From Algoriphagus hitonicola (GTDB lineage Bacteria; Bacteroidota; Bacteroidia; Cytophagales; Cyclobacteriaceae): DNA of 64,000 nt. A program made the position numbers and the translations under genes. The notes beneath the pieces were generated by a model. The model saw nothing but the letters and a program-made list of their open reading frames with translations, did no database searches and was not told where the DNA came from. The stretch is taken from assembly GCF_900113375.1 (NCBI RefSeq), contig NZ_FOPC01000008.1, positions 1 through 64,000 on the forward strand, given 5' to 3'. Shown here piece by piece: positions 43,629 through 52,703 of this stretch (positions are counted from its first letter, which is position 1; every line of letters starts with the position of its first letter).

Positions 43629-44125
43629 TAATCTCGATACAACTTCCTCACCACCGAACTCCCGTTTTTCTCCAAACTGACCTCATAGATAAAATCATAT
43701 TCGATTTCCTTCAGGTCTTCGTATTTTTCTCCTTCTCCCACAAAATAATTAGCCAGTTGACTGACGGTGTTGCTATGGCCGACGACGAGAATATTGCCCT
43801 CTAAGCTTCGCAACTGCTCCACAAGTGCATCATGGTTGCTGGGGTCGTAGGACTGAATCTCAAGGCCAGCTTGCTGAGCGGTAGGCTGAACGGTCAGTTG
43901 TGTTCGCTTATAATCCGTGCTAAAGACATGCTTGATTTCTTGGTTTTCGAGTATCTGGGCTAGTTTTTTTGCTCTGACCTGACCCACTTGCAATAATTCG
44001 GGGTCAGGATCTTCCACAAGTTGCTTCTCGGCATGCCGAACGATATAGATGGTTTTGGGACTATTTTGGGAGTTACAGGATGCCAATAAACCGATAAGGG
44101 TGAAAAGGAAGATTAAGTTTTTCAT
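43625..44125 (-). CDS. lipoprotein histidine phosphatase
   Basis: 166 residues from ATG 44125; upstream in-frame codons run through repetitive sequence. Lipobox GLLASC, then the histidine phosphatase motif YIVRHAEK (phospho-accepting His) and VVGHSNT (second His). Probably a periplasmic or inner-membrane-anchored phosphatase of the SixA/PGM-like branch. Substrate unknown. Confidence 0.88.
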   Translation of the reverse strand: MKNLIFLFTLIGLLASCNSQNSPKTIYIVRHAEKQLVEDPDPELLQVGQVRAKKLAQILENQEIKHVFSTDYKRTQLTVQPTAQQAGLEIQSYDPSNHDALVEQLRSLEGNILVVGHSNTVSQLANYFVGEGEKYEDLKEIEYDFIYEVSLEKNGSSVVRKLYRDY

Positions 44126-44129
44126 TAGG

Positions 44130-44290
44130 AATGGAAATATGCTTTGCGAAATATAGTGGAAATACGTCTCACTTCGCCCGATGAAATACACATCGTGAAA
44201 TATACCTCGCTATGCTCGGTGAAATAGGTTTGGCTTCGCCTCACGAAATATACCTCAATCCGTTCCTTGAAATATCTCACCCGACGAAAA
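44130..44290. repeat. tandem GAAATA(C/T) element
   Basis: Repeated short units such as GCGAAATATAGTGGAAATAC, GTGAAATATACCTCGC and ACGAAATATACCTCAATC, mixed with CACTTCGCCCG-like segments. Similar short pieces occur near 23085 and 27405. No gene in the 44126-44352 gap. Confidence 0.55.
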
Positions 44291-44352
44291 AGAGCTTGTT
44301 TCAATTGTATTTCTATCGTATTTAAAATTTCTGGGGTCCCACCTGAGCTATT

Positions 44353-44766
44353 TTAGTTTGATAACTTCAAATAAAACTCCTTCGGGGAAAGGATTTGGGT
44401 ATTTCTGAATTTGGAAATATTGAAGTCATTAAAGTTTCCGGTCACTAAGATGTTCGCTTTACATTCAAGGCAAAGCTCTAGAAATTTATTGTCACTTTTG
44501 TCTTCTAGAATATCAACACTTCGCTTAGGGTTGTAAAAAACAGCTATTCTTTTAATCTGGTGTAAGACGATAAGGGCATGATGATAAAAATCATTAAAAC
44601 GAGAGAATTTGGGTCTTGCGAGCACTTCAGCATATTCTCGAAAAATCTCCTCAGAAAGACAAAGTTCTATGGAAGGGGTTTTAAAAATAGCTTCCAGAAT
44701 TTTGGAAGGGTAACTTTTGGAAATCAAAGCAGAGATTAAAATATTGGTATCAAGAACTACTTTCAT
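44353..44766 (-). CDS. PIN-domain toxin of a type II toxin-antitoxin pair
   Basis: 137 residues. MKVVLDTNILISALI gives the first PIN Asp; SEEIFREYAEVL supplies the conserved Glu and ILEDKSDNKFLELCLECKA the later Asp residues. This is the COG1569-type PIN family. Overlaps the end of the small upstream gene by 17 bases. Predicted RNase. Confidence 0.85.
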   Translation of the reverse strand: MKVVLDTNILISALISKSYPSKILEAIFKTPSIELCLSEEIFREYAEVLARPKFSRFNDFYHHALIVLHQIKRIAVFYNPKRSVDILEDKSDNKFLELCLECKANILVTGNFNDFNISKFRNTQILSPKEFYLKLSN

Positions 44767-44977
44767 TTCTGAATTCCTGAACTTCGGCTTTTATTTCATC
44801 TAGTGTAAGCTTTGACAAGTCTGTAGCTTTTGCATACTTTTGAGCAATTTTTAAGGATTCAAGGGCTAAGTCTCGGCTTATTTTATCTACTAGTTCGTTG
44901 AAATTTACAGATTCTACGTCCTCAAGACCATATTTAGAAATATCGCTCGATTTGATTTTTAAGGCTATCGTCTTCAT
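44750..44977 (-). CDS. antitoxin partner of the PIN toxin
   Basis: 75 residues, helical and charged (VNFNELVDKISRDLALESLK). It precedes and overlaps the PIN toxin gene, the normal antitoxin position. No DNA-binding fold could be assigned with confidence. Confidence 0.7.
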   Translation of the reverse strand: MKTIALKIKSSDISKYGLEDVESVNFNELVDKISRDLALESLKIAQKYAKATDLSKLTLDEIKAEVQEFRNESSS

Positions 44978-45065
44978 ACAATTCGTTTACTTGAATTTAG
45001 TAAAAAAGGTTTGATCTGAAAAAACAGGTAGTCTCAAAATGGTTAAAATACATGAATCAGGAGGT

Positions 45066-45098
45066 GGTCGTCTGTGATGACACAGACGACGGCAGAAA
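45066..45098. repeat. palindromic GTCTGTG/CACAGAC element
   Basis: TCGTCTGTGATGACACAGAC followed by GACGGCAGA, a second copy of the element at 27531-27560. The remaining 44978-45168 gap shows nothing else. Confidence 0.55.
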
Positions 45099-45168
45099 AA
45101 TGAAGTTTTTACGGTAGGGCGGGTACGAGCACTCTTTGACTCTTCAATACTTTGCGGGAGAAAATAAA

Positions 45169-45903
45169 TTACCCTGAAAAAGTATTGTCCAAATGCTGGT
45201 CCTTGGCTTTGATTTCCTCAAATTCCAAAAACTGCTCCCAAAACTCATTTTCTGGCAATGCGGCACGCAAATACAGCTTTTCCTTTTTGATCGGATGAAC
45301 AAATACCAAATTAAAAGCATGCAGATTGATGCTAGCGTCGGGATTGGGCTTGGCAAAACCATACTTCAAATCGCCCCGAATTGGACATCCCATCGAGGCC
45401 AGTTGTACCCGAATCTGATGCGGACGACCGGAGACAGGCCGGACTTCGAGTAGCCAATGATCGTTGAGTTTGCCGAGAGTCTTGTAGTTGAGTTCGGCTT
45501 TTTGTGAACCCGGTACTTCCCGCTCATGCGCCGTGACGATGTTTTTATTTTCGTCTTTGGTCAGCCAATTGGTGAGTTTGCCCATTTCCTCCTGAGGACG
45601 TTTTTTGACGATCGCCCAATAAACTTTATGAATATCCCGCTTGCGGAAAAGCTCCATCATGCGCTCCAATCCTTTGCTGGTTCGCGCAAAAACCACCAAA
45701 CCGCTTACCGGCCGATCCAATCGATGAACAGGATGCAAAAAAACCGCTCCGGGCTTATCGTATTTTTTGGCGATATAATCCTTGCAATAATCGGTGAGGG
45801 TTTTGTCTCCGGTTTTGTCCCCTTGGACGAGAATTCCCGCAGCTTTATTGACCACGAGCAAATGATTGTCTTCGTAAACGACGTTGAAGGGCTTCTTTTT
45901 CAT
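45169..45903 (-). CDS. RluA/RluD-family pseudouridine synthase
   Basis: 244 residues from ATG 45903 (MKKKPFNVVYEDNHLLVVNK); a longer frame upstream adds unconserved residues. VHRLDRPVSGLVVFARTSKG contains the catalytic Asp of the HRLD motif, and GRPHQIRVQLASMGCPIRGD is the second conserved block. No S4 domain is visible, so it is an RluA-type enzyme. Target uridine in rRNA or tRNA not predictable. Confidence 0.93.
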   Translation of the reverse strand: MKKKPFNVVYEDNHLLVVNKAAGILVQGDKTGDKTLTDYCKDYIAKKYDKPGAVFLHPVHRLDRPVSGLVVFARTSKGLERMMELFRKRDIHKVYWAIVKKRPQEEMGKLTNWLTKDENKNIVTAHEREVPGSQKAELNYKTLGKLNDHWLLEVRPVSGRPHQIRVQLASMGCPIRGDLKYGFAKPNPDASINLHAFNLVFVHPIKKEKLYLRAALPENEFWEQFLEFEEIKAKDQHLDNTFSG

Positions 45904-46012
45904 AACTTTTGCAAAGGTAGGGAATTTGTGGGGGAGTAATTGACAGTCTTCTTTTTTACCCAAGAAATGTTAATTATTATTTTGTATACTAGTAGTTTAA
46001 AACTAAGATTCT

Positions 46013-47200
46013 ATGAAGTTACTGTTGATTATTTCAGCCCTTCTTTTAATTTTTTCCTGCTCTAATTCAAGAATTGAGGAGGGAGAAAATAATGATGACA
46101 CCAAAACAATTTCTCTGATCGCAGAAGATTCTACTGTTGTTAAGGATGTTCTTGCTTCCACCTTTATCTTTCAGGATGGAGATCGGGAGCATTTGGTTTT
46201 CCGAGATGCACCCGCCTCTACGATTTATGTTGTTGATCGGGAAAATGGAGATTTGGTAAATAAATGGACCAAAACCGGGGATGTGCCCGGAGCTTTTTCC
46301 ATGGCTGCTAGAAATTTGGATATTTCCGATTCCGGAGAAATTGTAATCTTGGATATTGATCAGGGATTGCGGGTTTTTGCTAAAGATGGGGAATTGCTTA
46401 GCCGCGCCAACCCAGTGGCCAGTCAGTGGAGTTTTGGAGGAGCTTTTAATCTTTTCAGAGTCAATGAATTGGTCAAAATCGAAAGTCAATCATTTATTCT
46501 TTACTCCTTGGACAAGTTGGAAGCTGAGCGAGAATATACCGCAGAATACCTTCAAAATAGGAAGAACTTGGTGTTGACAAATTTGCAAACTGGAGAACAT
46601 CGCTTGATTTTGCCTTTTCCCGAAGGATCAAAATTTCTGAGTGGAAAGGTTTTTCCTTTTGAGGATTTCAGACCTCGATTTGTGGTGAATGAAAAGGCCA
46701 ATAAACTTTATGTTGTCTTTCAAAATGAACCTGTGCTTTATACCTATGCTTGGAATGATGGCGAACCTAAACTGGAATCCAGCAAAAGAATTGAGCTTCC
46801 CGGTTTTGAAGAAAATGAAGGATGGGAAGTTGGGCAAATTCAAATGGCTCAAATCACGGATCAAACTACCGAACCTTTTCCGGCGCGGATCCAAGCTTTG
46901 GAAGCTGTGGAAAATGGATTTTTGTTGAGTTACAGTACCCGCCCTACGGACAAGGACAATTATACCCGATATAAAAACAAGGAAGCAACAGCCGACGGAT
47001 TTAAACAAATCATAGCCGAAACTCGGCCAAAAACAGTTTATTTGGATTTAGAGGCAAACGTTTTTCCGGTTGATTTTCCTTCCATGCACTACGAAAGTTT
47101 TCAGATTATTGAAGGGAAGGTTCATTGGATGAGGAAGCCTGATCCGGGAGAAGAGGCTGAGGAATTTACCGTCTATTGGGGAAAGCTTCGAATCGAGTGA
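46013..47200 (+). CDS. 6-bladed beta-propeller-like lipoprotein
   Basis: 395 residues; lipobox IFSC (Cys16). Strands such as IYVVDRENGDLVNKWTKTG, DVPGAFSMAARNLDIS and LRVFAKDGELLSRANP follow the family pattern. Unlike the cassettes at 40467 and 42235, no small peptide gene precedes it. Function unknown. Confidence 0.78.
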   Translation: MKLLLIISALLLIFSCSNSRIEEGENNDDTKTISLIAEDSTVVKDVLASTFIFQDGDREHLVFRDAPASTIYVVDRENGDLVNKWTKTGDVPGAFSMAARNLDISDSGEIVILDIDQGLRVFAKDGELLSRANPVASQWSFGGAFNLFRVNELVKIESQSFILYSLDKLEAEREYTAEYLQNRKNLVLTNLQTGEHRLILPFPEGSKFLSGKVFPFEDFRPRFVVNEKANKLYVVFQNEPVLYTYAWNDGEPKLESSKRIELPGFEENEGWEVGQIQMAQITDQTTEPFPARIQALEAVENGFLLSYSTRPTDKDNYTRYKNKEATADGFKQIIAETRPKTVYLDLEANVFPVDFPSMHYESFQIIEGKVHWMRKPDPGEEAEEFTVYWGKLRIE

Positions 47201-47201
47201 T

Positions 47202-48176
47202 TTAGCTTAGTTTTTTTGAAATATCTCCCATGATCGACTCGGCATGCACAATGGAGTTCTCGATGAAAAACTCCCGAGTATTCAATCCTCCGCAGACTAC
47301 TCCCGCTAGGTAAACACCCGGTACATTGGATTCCTGATTGGCTTGGTCGTAGCAAGGCTGGCGCTTTTCGTCCAGCGATAATTCCACTCCCAACTGATCC
47401 AAGAGTGCAAAATTGGGTTTGTAGCCCGTCATGGCCAGTACAAAGTCGTTTTCGATCGTGACCTCGCCATCGGGAGTTGCAATGACCACTTCCTTTTCCC
47501 GGATTTCCTTGACTTTGGAGCGGGTAAAGGCTTTGATGCTGCCTTCCTTGATTCGGTTCATGATATCGGGGCGAACCCAATATTTCACATTTTCATCGAC
47601 CTCATCTCCGAGTAACACCATGCTCACTTCGGCACCCTTGCGCCAAGTTTCTAGGGCTGCATCCACGGCCGAGTTGGCCCCGCCGACCACCAATACTTTT
47701 TGGGCGATAAATGGCCAGGGCTCCTTATAATAGTGCATGACTTTGGGGAGATCTTCGCCGGGTACATTCATTAAGTTGGGCAAATCATAAAAACCAGTAG
47801 CCAGTACGATTTTCCGGGTTTGGTATTTACCTTTTACTGTGGTGATCAGGAAATTTTCCCCAGATTTTTCTAAGGTTTTTACTCCCTCGTAGAGATTTAC
47901 ATTGAGCTGAAAATGGGAATAAATGCGACGGTAATATTCCAAGGCTTCTGTCCGGGTGGGCTTATTTTCGATTGACATAAATGGGATTCCAGCCATCTCC
48001 AGGCGATCCGATGTGGAAAAAAATCGCATATTGATCGGGTAATTGTAGATGGAATTGGTCAAAGCGCCTTTTTCTAAAATCAAGTAATCCAATCCCTGTT
48101 TTTGCGCCTCCACGCCACAAGCCAATCCGATCGGACCTCCTCCTACGATGATTACATCAAAAATTTTATCCCTCAT
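47202..48176 (-). CDS. ypdA: YpdA-family FAD/NAD(P) oxidoreductase
   Basis: 324 residues. FAD-binding VGGGPIGLACGVEAQKQG at the N-terminus and NAD(P)-binding VVGGANSAVDAALETWRKG in the middle, without the CxxC pair of thioredoxin reductases. This matches YpdA, which in Firmicutes reduces bacillithiol disulfide. Presence here suggests a bacillithiol-using organism. Its start overlaps the end of the TANGO2-like gene by 11 bases. Confidence 0.88.
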   Translation of the reverse strand: MRDKIFDVIIVGGGPIGLACGVEAQKQGLDYLILEKGALTNSIYNYPINMRFFSTSDRLEMAGIPFMSIENKPTRTEALEYYRRIYSHFQLNVNLYEGVKTLEKSGENFLITTVKGKYQTRKIVLATGFYDLPNLMNVPGEDLPKVMHYYKEPWPFIAQKVLVVGGANSAVDAALETWRKGAEVSMVLLGDEVDENVKYWVRPDIMNRIKEGSIKAFTRSKVKEIREKEVVIATPDGEVTIENDFVLAMTGYKPNFALLDQLGVELSLDEKRQPCYDQANQESNVPGVYLAGVVCGGLNTREFFIENSIVHAESIMGDISKKLS

Positions 48177-48936
48177 TTTTATCTAGTTTAAATTGCTCAT
48201 GCGTATCGCTGAAGATTTGCTCGTCCCAGTCATAGCTTCTTTCTGTAATAGAAATCTCCCCGGATTTGTTCCAAATTATCGAGCTTGCGGAGCGAGTACC
48301 ATAGTTTCCATTGGCTCGAATGAGTTGGGCAGAAAGCGCGATTTCCAGTTCTTTGGGCGCTCCGGTGTCAGGAAGCTTTTCGACCGGATAGGTTTCTTTG
48401 GATTTGAGAATTTGTAGGAGATTTTGATGAGAAATCTCTTGATCTAATGTTTCTTTCAATTGCTGGTTTGCTAAAGTTGTTTTTGGCCAGGGCTCATTGA
48501 TCAGTCCATTGCTCAGACCGTGAATTCCGGGTTTGACTTCATTAATTCCCAAACCAAAATTACTGAAATACAAGAGTTGATCACCATCTGAAACCAGCAG
48601 ATTAAAACCCTCATAGCGGTTTTTTACTTTTTCGATTTCTTTCAAATAATCCTCTGGCGAAATGGAATCTTCCAGAAAATCCTGCACCAATTTGCCACGG
48701 GAAATTTTCCCATGTCCCATTTTTCGAAAATCCCGAAAATTGGTCAGCAGGGACCAGCGTCCATTGGGATGAACACCCATCCAAGTGCCACCGCTTTTCA
48801 GGTCTTTTCCTCCAAAAAAACCAGCATCCCACTGGTGAAGCTTTGCCGTGGGCCGCTCAAAAAACTCATCCCGATTGGCGGAAATGAGTAAGGGAAATTC
48901 TGCATGTTCTTTCCAGGAAAAGGTAACCAAACACAT
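48166..48936 (-). CDS. NRDE/TANGO2-like protein
   Basis: 256 residues beginning MCLVTFSWKEHAEFPLLISA then NRDEFFERP: the N-terminal Cys and the NRDE motif define this family. TANGO2 homologues have been linked to heme handling in eukaryotes, but bacterial function is unsettled. Translationally coupled to ypdA. Confidence 0.9.
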   Translation of the reverse strand: MCLVTFSWKEHAEFPLLISANRDEFFERPTAKLHQWDAGFFGGKDLKSGGTWMGVHPNGRWSLLTNFRDFRKMGHGKISRGKLVQDFLEDSISPEDYLKEIEKVKNRYEGFNLLVSDGDQLLYFSNFGLGINEVKPGIHGLSNGLINEPWPKTTLANQQLKETLDQEISHQNLLQILKSKETYPVEKLPDTGAPKELEIALSAQLIRANGNYGTRSASSIIWNKSGEISITERSYDWDEQIFSDTHEQFKLDKNEG

Positions 48937-48954
48937 AATTTAAAGATAAAACAA

Positions 48955-49078
48955 AAAGGCTGTCTAATAAATAGCTTTAATGTCAGGCTGAGCGGAGTCG
49001 AAGGCCATTTCTAACGTCCTAGCCCACATTTCGACTTCGCTCAATGTGACAATCTTCTCTTTTGAGACAGCCTCCTTA
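48955..49078. repeat. long palindromic element (GAGCGGAGTCGA family)
   Basis: Outer arms AGGCTGTCT and GAGACAGCCT enclose TGTCAGGCTGAGCGGAGTCG and CGACTTCGCTCAATGTGACA. It fills almost all of the gap and could also act as a terminator. Confidence 0.7.
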
Positions 49079-49085
49079 GGGTGAA

Positions 49086-50192
49086 TTAATCAACTTTTAC
49101 CTCCTCGAGGCTTGGGTAATCGGTGTAACCTTTTTCACCGGGAGTGTAAAACGTATCTTGGTCCCAATCTGCCAACGATGCGTTTTGGGCAAAGCGCTCA
49201 GGCAAGTCTGGATTGGAAATGAACGGTTTACCAAACGCAACGGCATCAGCCAAACCGTCTTCGATGACTTGGTTTCCGCTTTGCTGATCAAAATTGCTGT
49301 TGATGATCAAGGTTCCTTTGTACATCGGACGATAGCGTTTTGCGATGTTAGGTTCCAAAAACTCCACTTCAGACACATCTGTAAAGGGCTCAGATAAATG
49401 CAAATAAGCCAGATCGTATTCGTTGAGTTTATTCACGATATAATCGAAAGTAGGGATGGTCTCCTCATCGGCTTCCATGCCAAATGCTCCGTGAAGAGAT
49501 GGGTTTAGACGCAGACCGATTCGGTTTTCCGGCATGACTTCCTTGATCGCATCAATTACTTCGAAAAGAATTCGAGCCTTATTCTCGATACTTCCTCCGT
49601 ACTGATCTGTCCGCTGATTGGAAGAATTGTTGAAAAACTGATGAAGTAGATAGCCATTGGAAGAGTGAATTTCCACTCCGTCAAACCCGGCTTCCATCGC
49701 ATTTTTAGCTCCATTTTTGAAATCTAAAATAGTCTGCTTGATGTCTTCCAAAGTCATTTCTTTTGGGGCTACGGTTTCCTTGAAGCCCTCTGGGGTATAA
49801 GATTTTGAATTGGGATTGACTGCGGAAGGTGCATGGGGCAATTCGCCGTTGTGAAAGTCAGGGTGTGAAATTCGACCCACATGCCAAAGCTGAATGAAAA
49901 TGTGACCGCCTTCTGCGTGGACAGCTTCGGTTACTTTTTTCCAACCCTCTACTTGAGCCTGTGAATAAATGCCTGGGGTATTGATGTAACCCACTGCCTT
50001 TTTGGAGATCTGAGATCCTTCAGTGATGATCAATCCGGAAGAAGCGCGCTGTTGATAATAGTTGACGTGTATGGCATAAGGCGCATTTTCTGGATTATCC
50101 GCCCGGCTTCGGGTCATGGGTGCCATAAATACGCGATTTTTTAAATTCAAATCTCCCATTACTAGCGGAGATAAAAGTGCTTGCTTACTCAT
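49086..50192 (-). CDS. Old Yellow Enzyme family alkene reductase
   Basis: 368 residues. FMN TIM barrel with LKNRVFMAPMTRSRA, IQLWHVGRISHPDFHNGELP and EIHSSNGYLLHQFFN (the HxxNGY block holds the substrate and proton donor residues). NemA/OPR-like enzymes reduce activated alkenes and related electrophiles with NADPH. Stands alone. Confidence 0.95.
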   Translation of the reverse strand: MSKQALLSPLVMGDLNLKNRVFMAPMTRSRADNPENAPYAIHVNYYQQRASSGLIITEGSQISKKAVGYINTPGIYSQAQVEGWKKVTEAVHAEGGHIFIQLWHVGRISHPDFHNGELPHAPSAVNPNSKSYTPEGFKETVAPKEMTLEDIKQTILDFKNGAKNAMEAGFDGVEIHSSNGYLLHQFFNNSSNQRTDQYGGSIENKARILFEVIDAIKEVMPENRIGLRLNPSLHGAFGMEADEETIPTFDYIVNKLNEYDLAYLHLSEPFTDVSEVEFLEPNIAKRYRPMYKGTLIINSNFDQQSGNQVIEDGLADAVAFGKPFISNPDLPERFAQNASLADWDQDTFYTPGEKGYTDYPSLEEVKVD

Positions 50193-50270
50193 AAATAAAT
50201 GTTGGTTTAGCTTTTTAAAATCTATGTATATACAACTAATTAGCTTTTGTGATAGTTCATTGAATCAAAA

Positions 50271-50300
50271 AAAAGCCATCGGAGATGTCCCCGATGGCTT
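50271..50300. terminator. hairpin terminator
   Basis: AAAAGCCATCGG, 6-base loop, CCCGATGGCTT. A strong stem downstream of the subtilase (minus strand) and upstream of the OYE start. Confidence 0.75.
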
Positions 50301-50321
50301 GGATTGAATTTTTGATTTGGA

Positions 50322-51863
50322 TTAGAAATTAACCGTCACTTCATTGGAGCAAGTGGAAGTTCCTGCTTCACATACTTGATAAGTGAGGGTTCCGCCACCG
50401 CGATTATTGGTTTGGTCGGTATAACTGGTGCCGGATACCGTAGCGATTTTGCTTCCATTTCTGTAGATGTCCACATTTCCGGTGTTTCCGGACCAAGACA
50501 GATTAGCTCCCCATCGACCCTTTTCTTTAAATCCATTGGCAGAAAGATCAATAGATGCTGGGTCCTCAGGTTCTGGATATGGCTCAGGGTCTGGCTCAGG
50601 ATCAGTTCCTCCTCCGCCATCAGTGGTACCGAGAGAATAAAGCATGTGATTGTTTGCAGAATTTGAGTTAGTTACCACGCCTTTGGTAGAAGTGCTGCTG
50701 ATAAAATCATAAACTTCTTGTGCGCTTGCATTTGGATTGGTTTCCAAAAACAGAGCCGCCACCCCAGCTACATGAGGGGAAGCCATAGAAGTACCGCTGA
50801 TAGTATTGGTTCCAGTTGTGCTGGTGTACCAAGCGGCTGTAATACCCCTGCCTGGTGCAAAAATATCTACACAGCTTCCATAATTAGAAAAGCTAGATCT
50901 ACTATCTGTTTTGTCTGTGGAACCTACCGTGTAGGCATTAGCCGCGCTGGAAGGAGAGTAGTTGCAGGCATTTGCATTTGAATTACCCGCAGCTACCATG
51001 ACGGGAACCCCTGCATTGTACATTTTGGTGACTGCATCATTTATGGAAGAGCTTGCTCCCCCTCCCAATGACATATTAGCGACGGACGGCCCATTTGCAT
51101 TAGCTGCTACCCAGTCCATTCCAGCAATCACCCCACTGAATGTCCCTGATCCATTACAGTCTAATACTCGTACTGCTACGAGATTGACATTTTTGGCGAC
51201 ACCGAAAACTGTGCCCCCTACTGTTCCTGCCACGTGAGTACCATGCCCGTTACAGTCTTCGGAGTTTCCCCCAAAGGCATCAAAACCTCGCTGTGCACGA
51301 CCTCCAAACTCCACATGGTCTGTCCGGATTCCCGTATCGATGATGTAAGCTGTGACTCCCTGTCCTGTGGCAGTGTAGGTATAGGATGCATCAAGCGGGA
51401 GGTTGGTTTGATCGATCCGGTCGATTCCCCAAGTAGCTTGATTTTGTGTGGTAGAATACTTGGTGACTATTCCATCAGGTTCGATGTATTTGACTTTTGG
51501 GTCATTTTCTAACTTCCGTAGCTGCTCCTGATCAAGCTCAGCAGCAAATCCAGAAATCAAGCTTCCATAAACTCGATCAATTTGAGATTCTTCCAAATCA
51601 TATCGAGCAGCAAAATCATTGGCTACTACACGCATGCCTGCTTGGGCACTTTCGTAATCTTTGGTTTTCCTAAACTGAATGTTGCTCTCATTCAATACCA
51701 CAATGTACCTTCCCGGAATAATCTCGGATTCTTGGCTGTTTGCTGCCAGTTCGGGATCTGTCAAATTAACCGTCTGCTCTGTATCCGTACAGGCAAAAAC
51801 TGAAAATGCGAGACCAAAAAGTAAGAACCATTTGGCCTTGGTGAAATTTTTAAAATGTTTCAT
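50322..51863 (-). CDS. S8 subtilisin/proteinase K-like lipoprotein protease
   Basis: 513 residues; lipobox SVFAC (Cys25). An I9-type propeptide (PGRYIVVLNESNIQFRKTKD) precedes the catalytic domain with IDTGIRTDHVEF (Asp), GHGTHVAGTVGG (His) and SGTSMASPHVAG (Ser). After a Pro/Glu/Asp linker a C-terminal ~80-residue domain resembles a fibronectin-like beta-sandwich (VDIYRNGSKIATVSGTSYTD). Probably surface-anchored, used to digest external protein. Confidence 0.94.
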   Translation of the reverse strand: MKHFKNFTKAKWFLLFGLAFSVFACTDTEQTVNLTDPELAANSQESEIIPGRYIVVLNESNIQFRKTKDYESAQAGMRVVANDFAARYDLEESQIDRVYGSLISGFAAELDQEQLRKLENDPKVKYIEPDGIVTKYSTTQNQATWGIDRIDQTNLPLDASYTYTATGQGVTAYIIDTGIRTDHVEFGGRAQRGFDAFGGNSEDCNGHGTHVAGTVGGTVFGVAKNVNLVAVRVLDCNGSGTFSGVIAGMDWVAANANGPSVANMSLGGGASSSINDAVTKMYNAGVPVMVAAGNSNANACNYSPSSAANAYTVGSTDKTDSRSSFSNYGSCVDIFAPGRGITAAWYTSTTGTNTISGTSMASPHVAGVAALFLETNPNASAQEVYDFISSTSTKGVVTNSNSANNHMLYSLGTTDGGGGTDPEPDPEPYPEPEDPASIDLSANGFKEKGRWGANLSWSGNTGNVDIYRNGSKIATVSGTSYTDQTNNRGGGTLTYQVCEAGTSTCSNEVTVNF

Positions 51864-51982
51864 CTTTTTATTAGTTGATGGTTTATGAAAGTAAGTTATA
51901 TTTTATTTTGAAAAAAAGGTAAAAAAAGAAATAAAAAAGTGCTCAAAATAATTTTAGCAAATTAAATAATGTTTTTGTTTCG

Positions 51983-52201
51983 CTATTTCGGTTTTTTATA
52001 TACGGAAATTGAGCTTTCATCCTTTTTTCTAAAAATTATTTTTTTCGCTTTCACAGCAGGAAATAAATCAAACAGACTATAATCGGGGTAAAAGTTCAAT
52101 TTAAGCAGACTTCTGTCTCCACTCGTCTGTTTTGTGCGAAGCGAAGCCCCTTCTCCAATATAAAAAGATATTTTGCTACTGGTATAGTCCCGTAAAATCA
52201 T
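51983..52201 (-). CDS. hypothetical short protein, uncertain
   Basis: 72 residues, basic, with protein-like composition (LLKLNFYPDYSLFDLFPAVK). No signal, no family. It could equally be the remnant end of a lost gene. It lies in the 51864-52328 gap, otherwise A/T-rich with the BlaI-type promoter at its end. Confidence 0.3.
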   Translation of the reverse strand: MILRDYTSSKISFYIGEGASLRTKQTSGDRSLLKLNFYPDYSLFDLFPAVKAKKIIFRKKDESSISVYKKPK

Positions 52202-52249
52202 CTAAAAAATCTGTTAAGCCTCCACAAACCAGGATTTAAGATTTTTTAA

Positions 52250-52319
52250 TACGATAATTATCGCACTTTTTTTTGAAATTACGATTCGCTTCGTATAACT
52301 TTGTACGAAAGCTATCGTA
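52250..52319 (+). promoter_or_regulatory. blaI-type promoter with three operators
   Basis: Three copies of TACGA, six bases, TCG(T/C)A lie at 52250-52265, 52280-52295 and 52304-52319. TTTG at 52272-52275 and TAACTTTG at 52296-52303, 20 bases apart, fit the Bacteroidota -33/-7 promoter. The operators thus flank and separate the promoter boxes, ideal for repression by the BlaI-like protein encoded next. Binding is inferred. Confidence 0.75.
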
Positions 52320-52328
52320 TAACACGTC

Positions 52329-52703
52329 ATGAATAAACCAACCGAAGCAGAATTAGAAATTCTTTCACTTCTCTGGGAAATGAAAGAAGCCAGTGTCCGG
52401 CAAATCCACGAGCGATTGGCTGAGACCAAGGAGACCGGTTACACGACGACCTTAAAAATCATGCAAATCATGCATGCCAAAGGGTTGTTGGACAGAGATG
52501 ATCAAAGTCGATCTCATATCTATCGGGCAAAGATCAAAAAAGGGGACACTCAAAAGTCTCTCTTGAAAAATCTGATGACCACCGCTTTTGGAGGTTCTTC
52601 CAAAAATTTGGTCATGCAGGCCTTGGGACAGGATAATCCTTCTCGTGAGGAACTCGATGAAATTCGCGCGTTTTTGGATGATTTAGAACAAAAGAAATCA
52701 TGA
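52329..52703 (+). CDS. blaI: BlaI/MecI/CopY family transcriptional repressor
   Basis: 124 residues. Winged helix with TEAELEILSLLWEMKEASVR and GYTTTLKIMQIMHAKGLL, the standard BlaI recognition region; the C-terminal helices dimerise. In the classic system the repressor is cut after BlaR1 activation. Overlaps the M56 gene by four bases. Here it may control envelope-stress rather than beta-lactamase genes, since none is adjacent. Confidence 0.93.
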   Translation: MNKPTEAELEILSLLWEMKEASVRQIHERLAETKETGYTTTLKIMQIMHAKGLLDRDDQSRSHIYRAKIKKGDTQKSLLKNLMTTAFGGSSKNLVMQALGQDNPSREELDEIRAFLDDLEQKKS

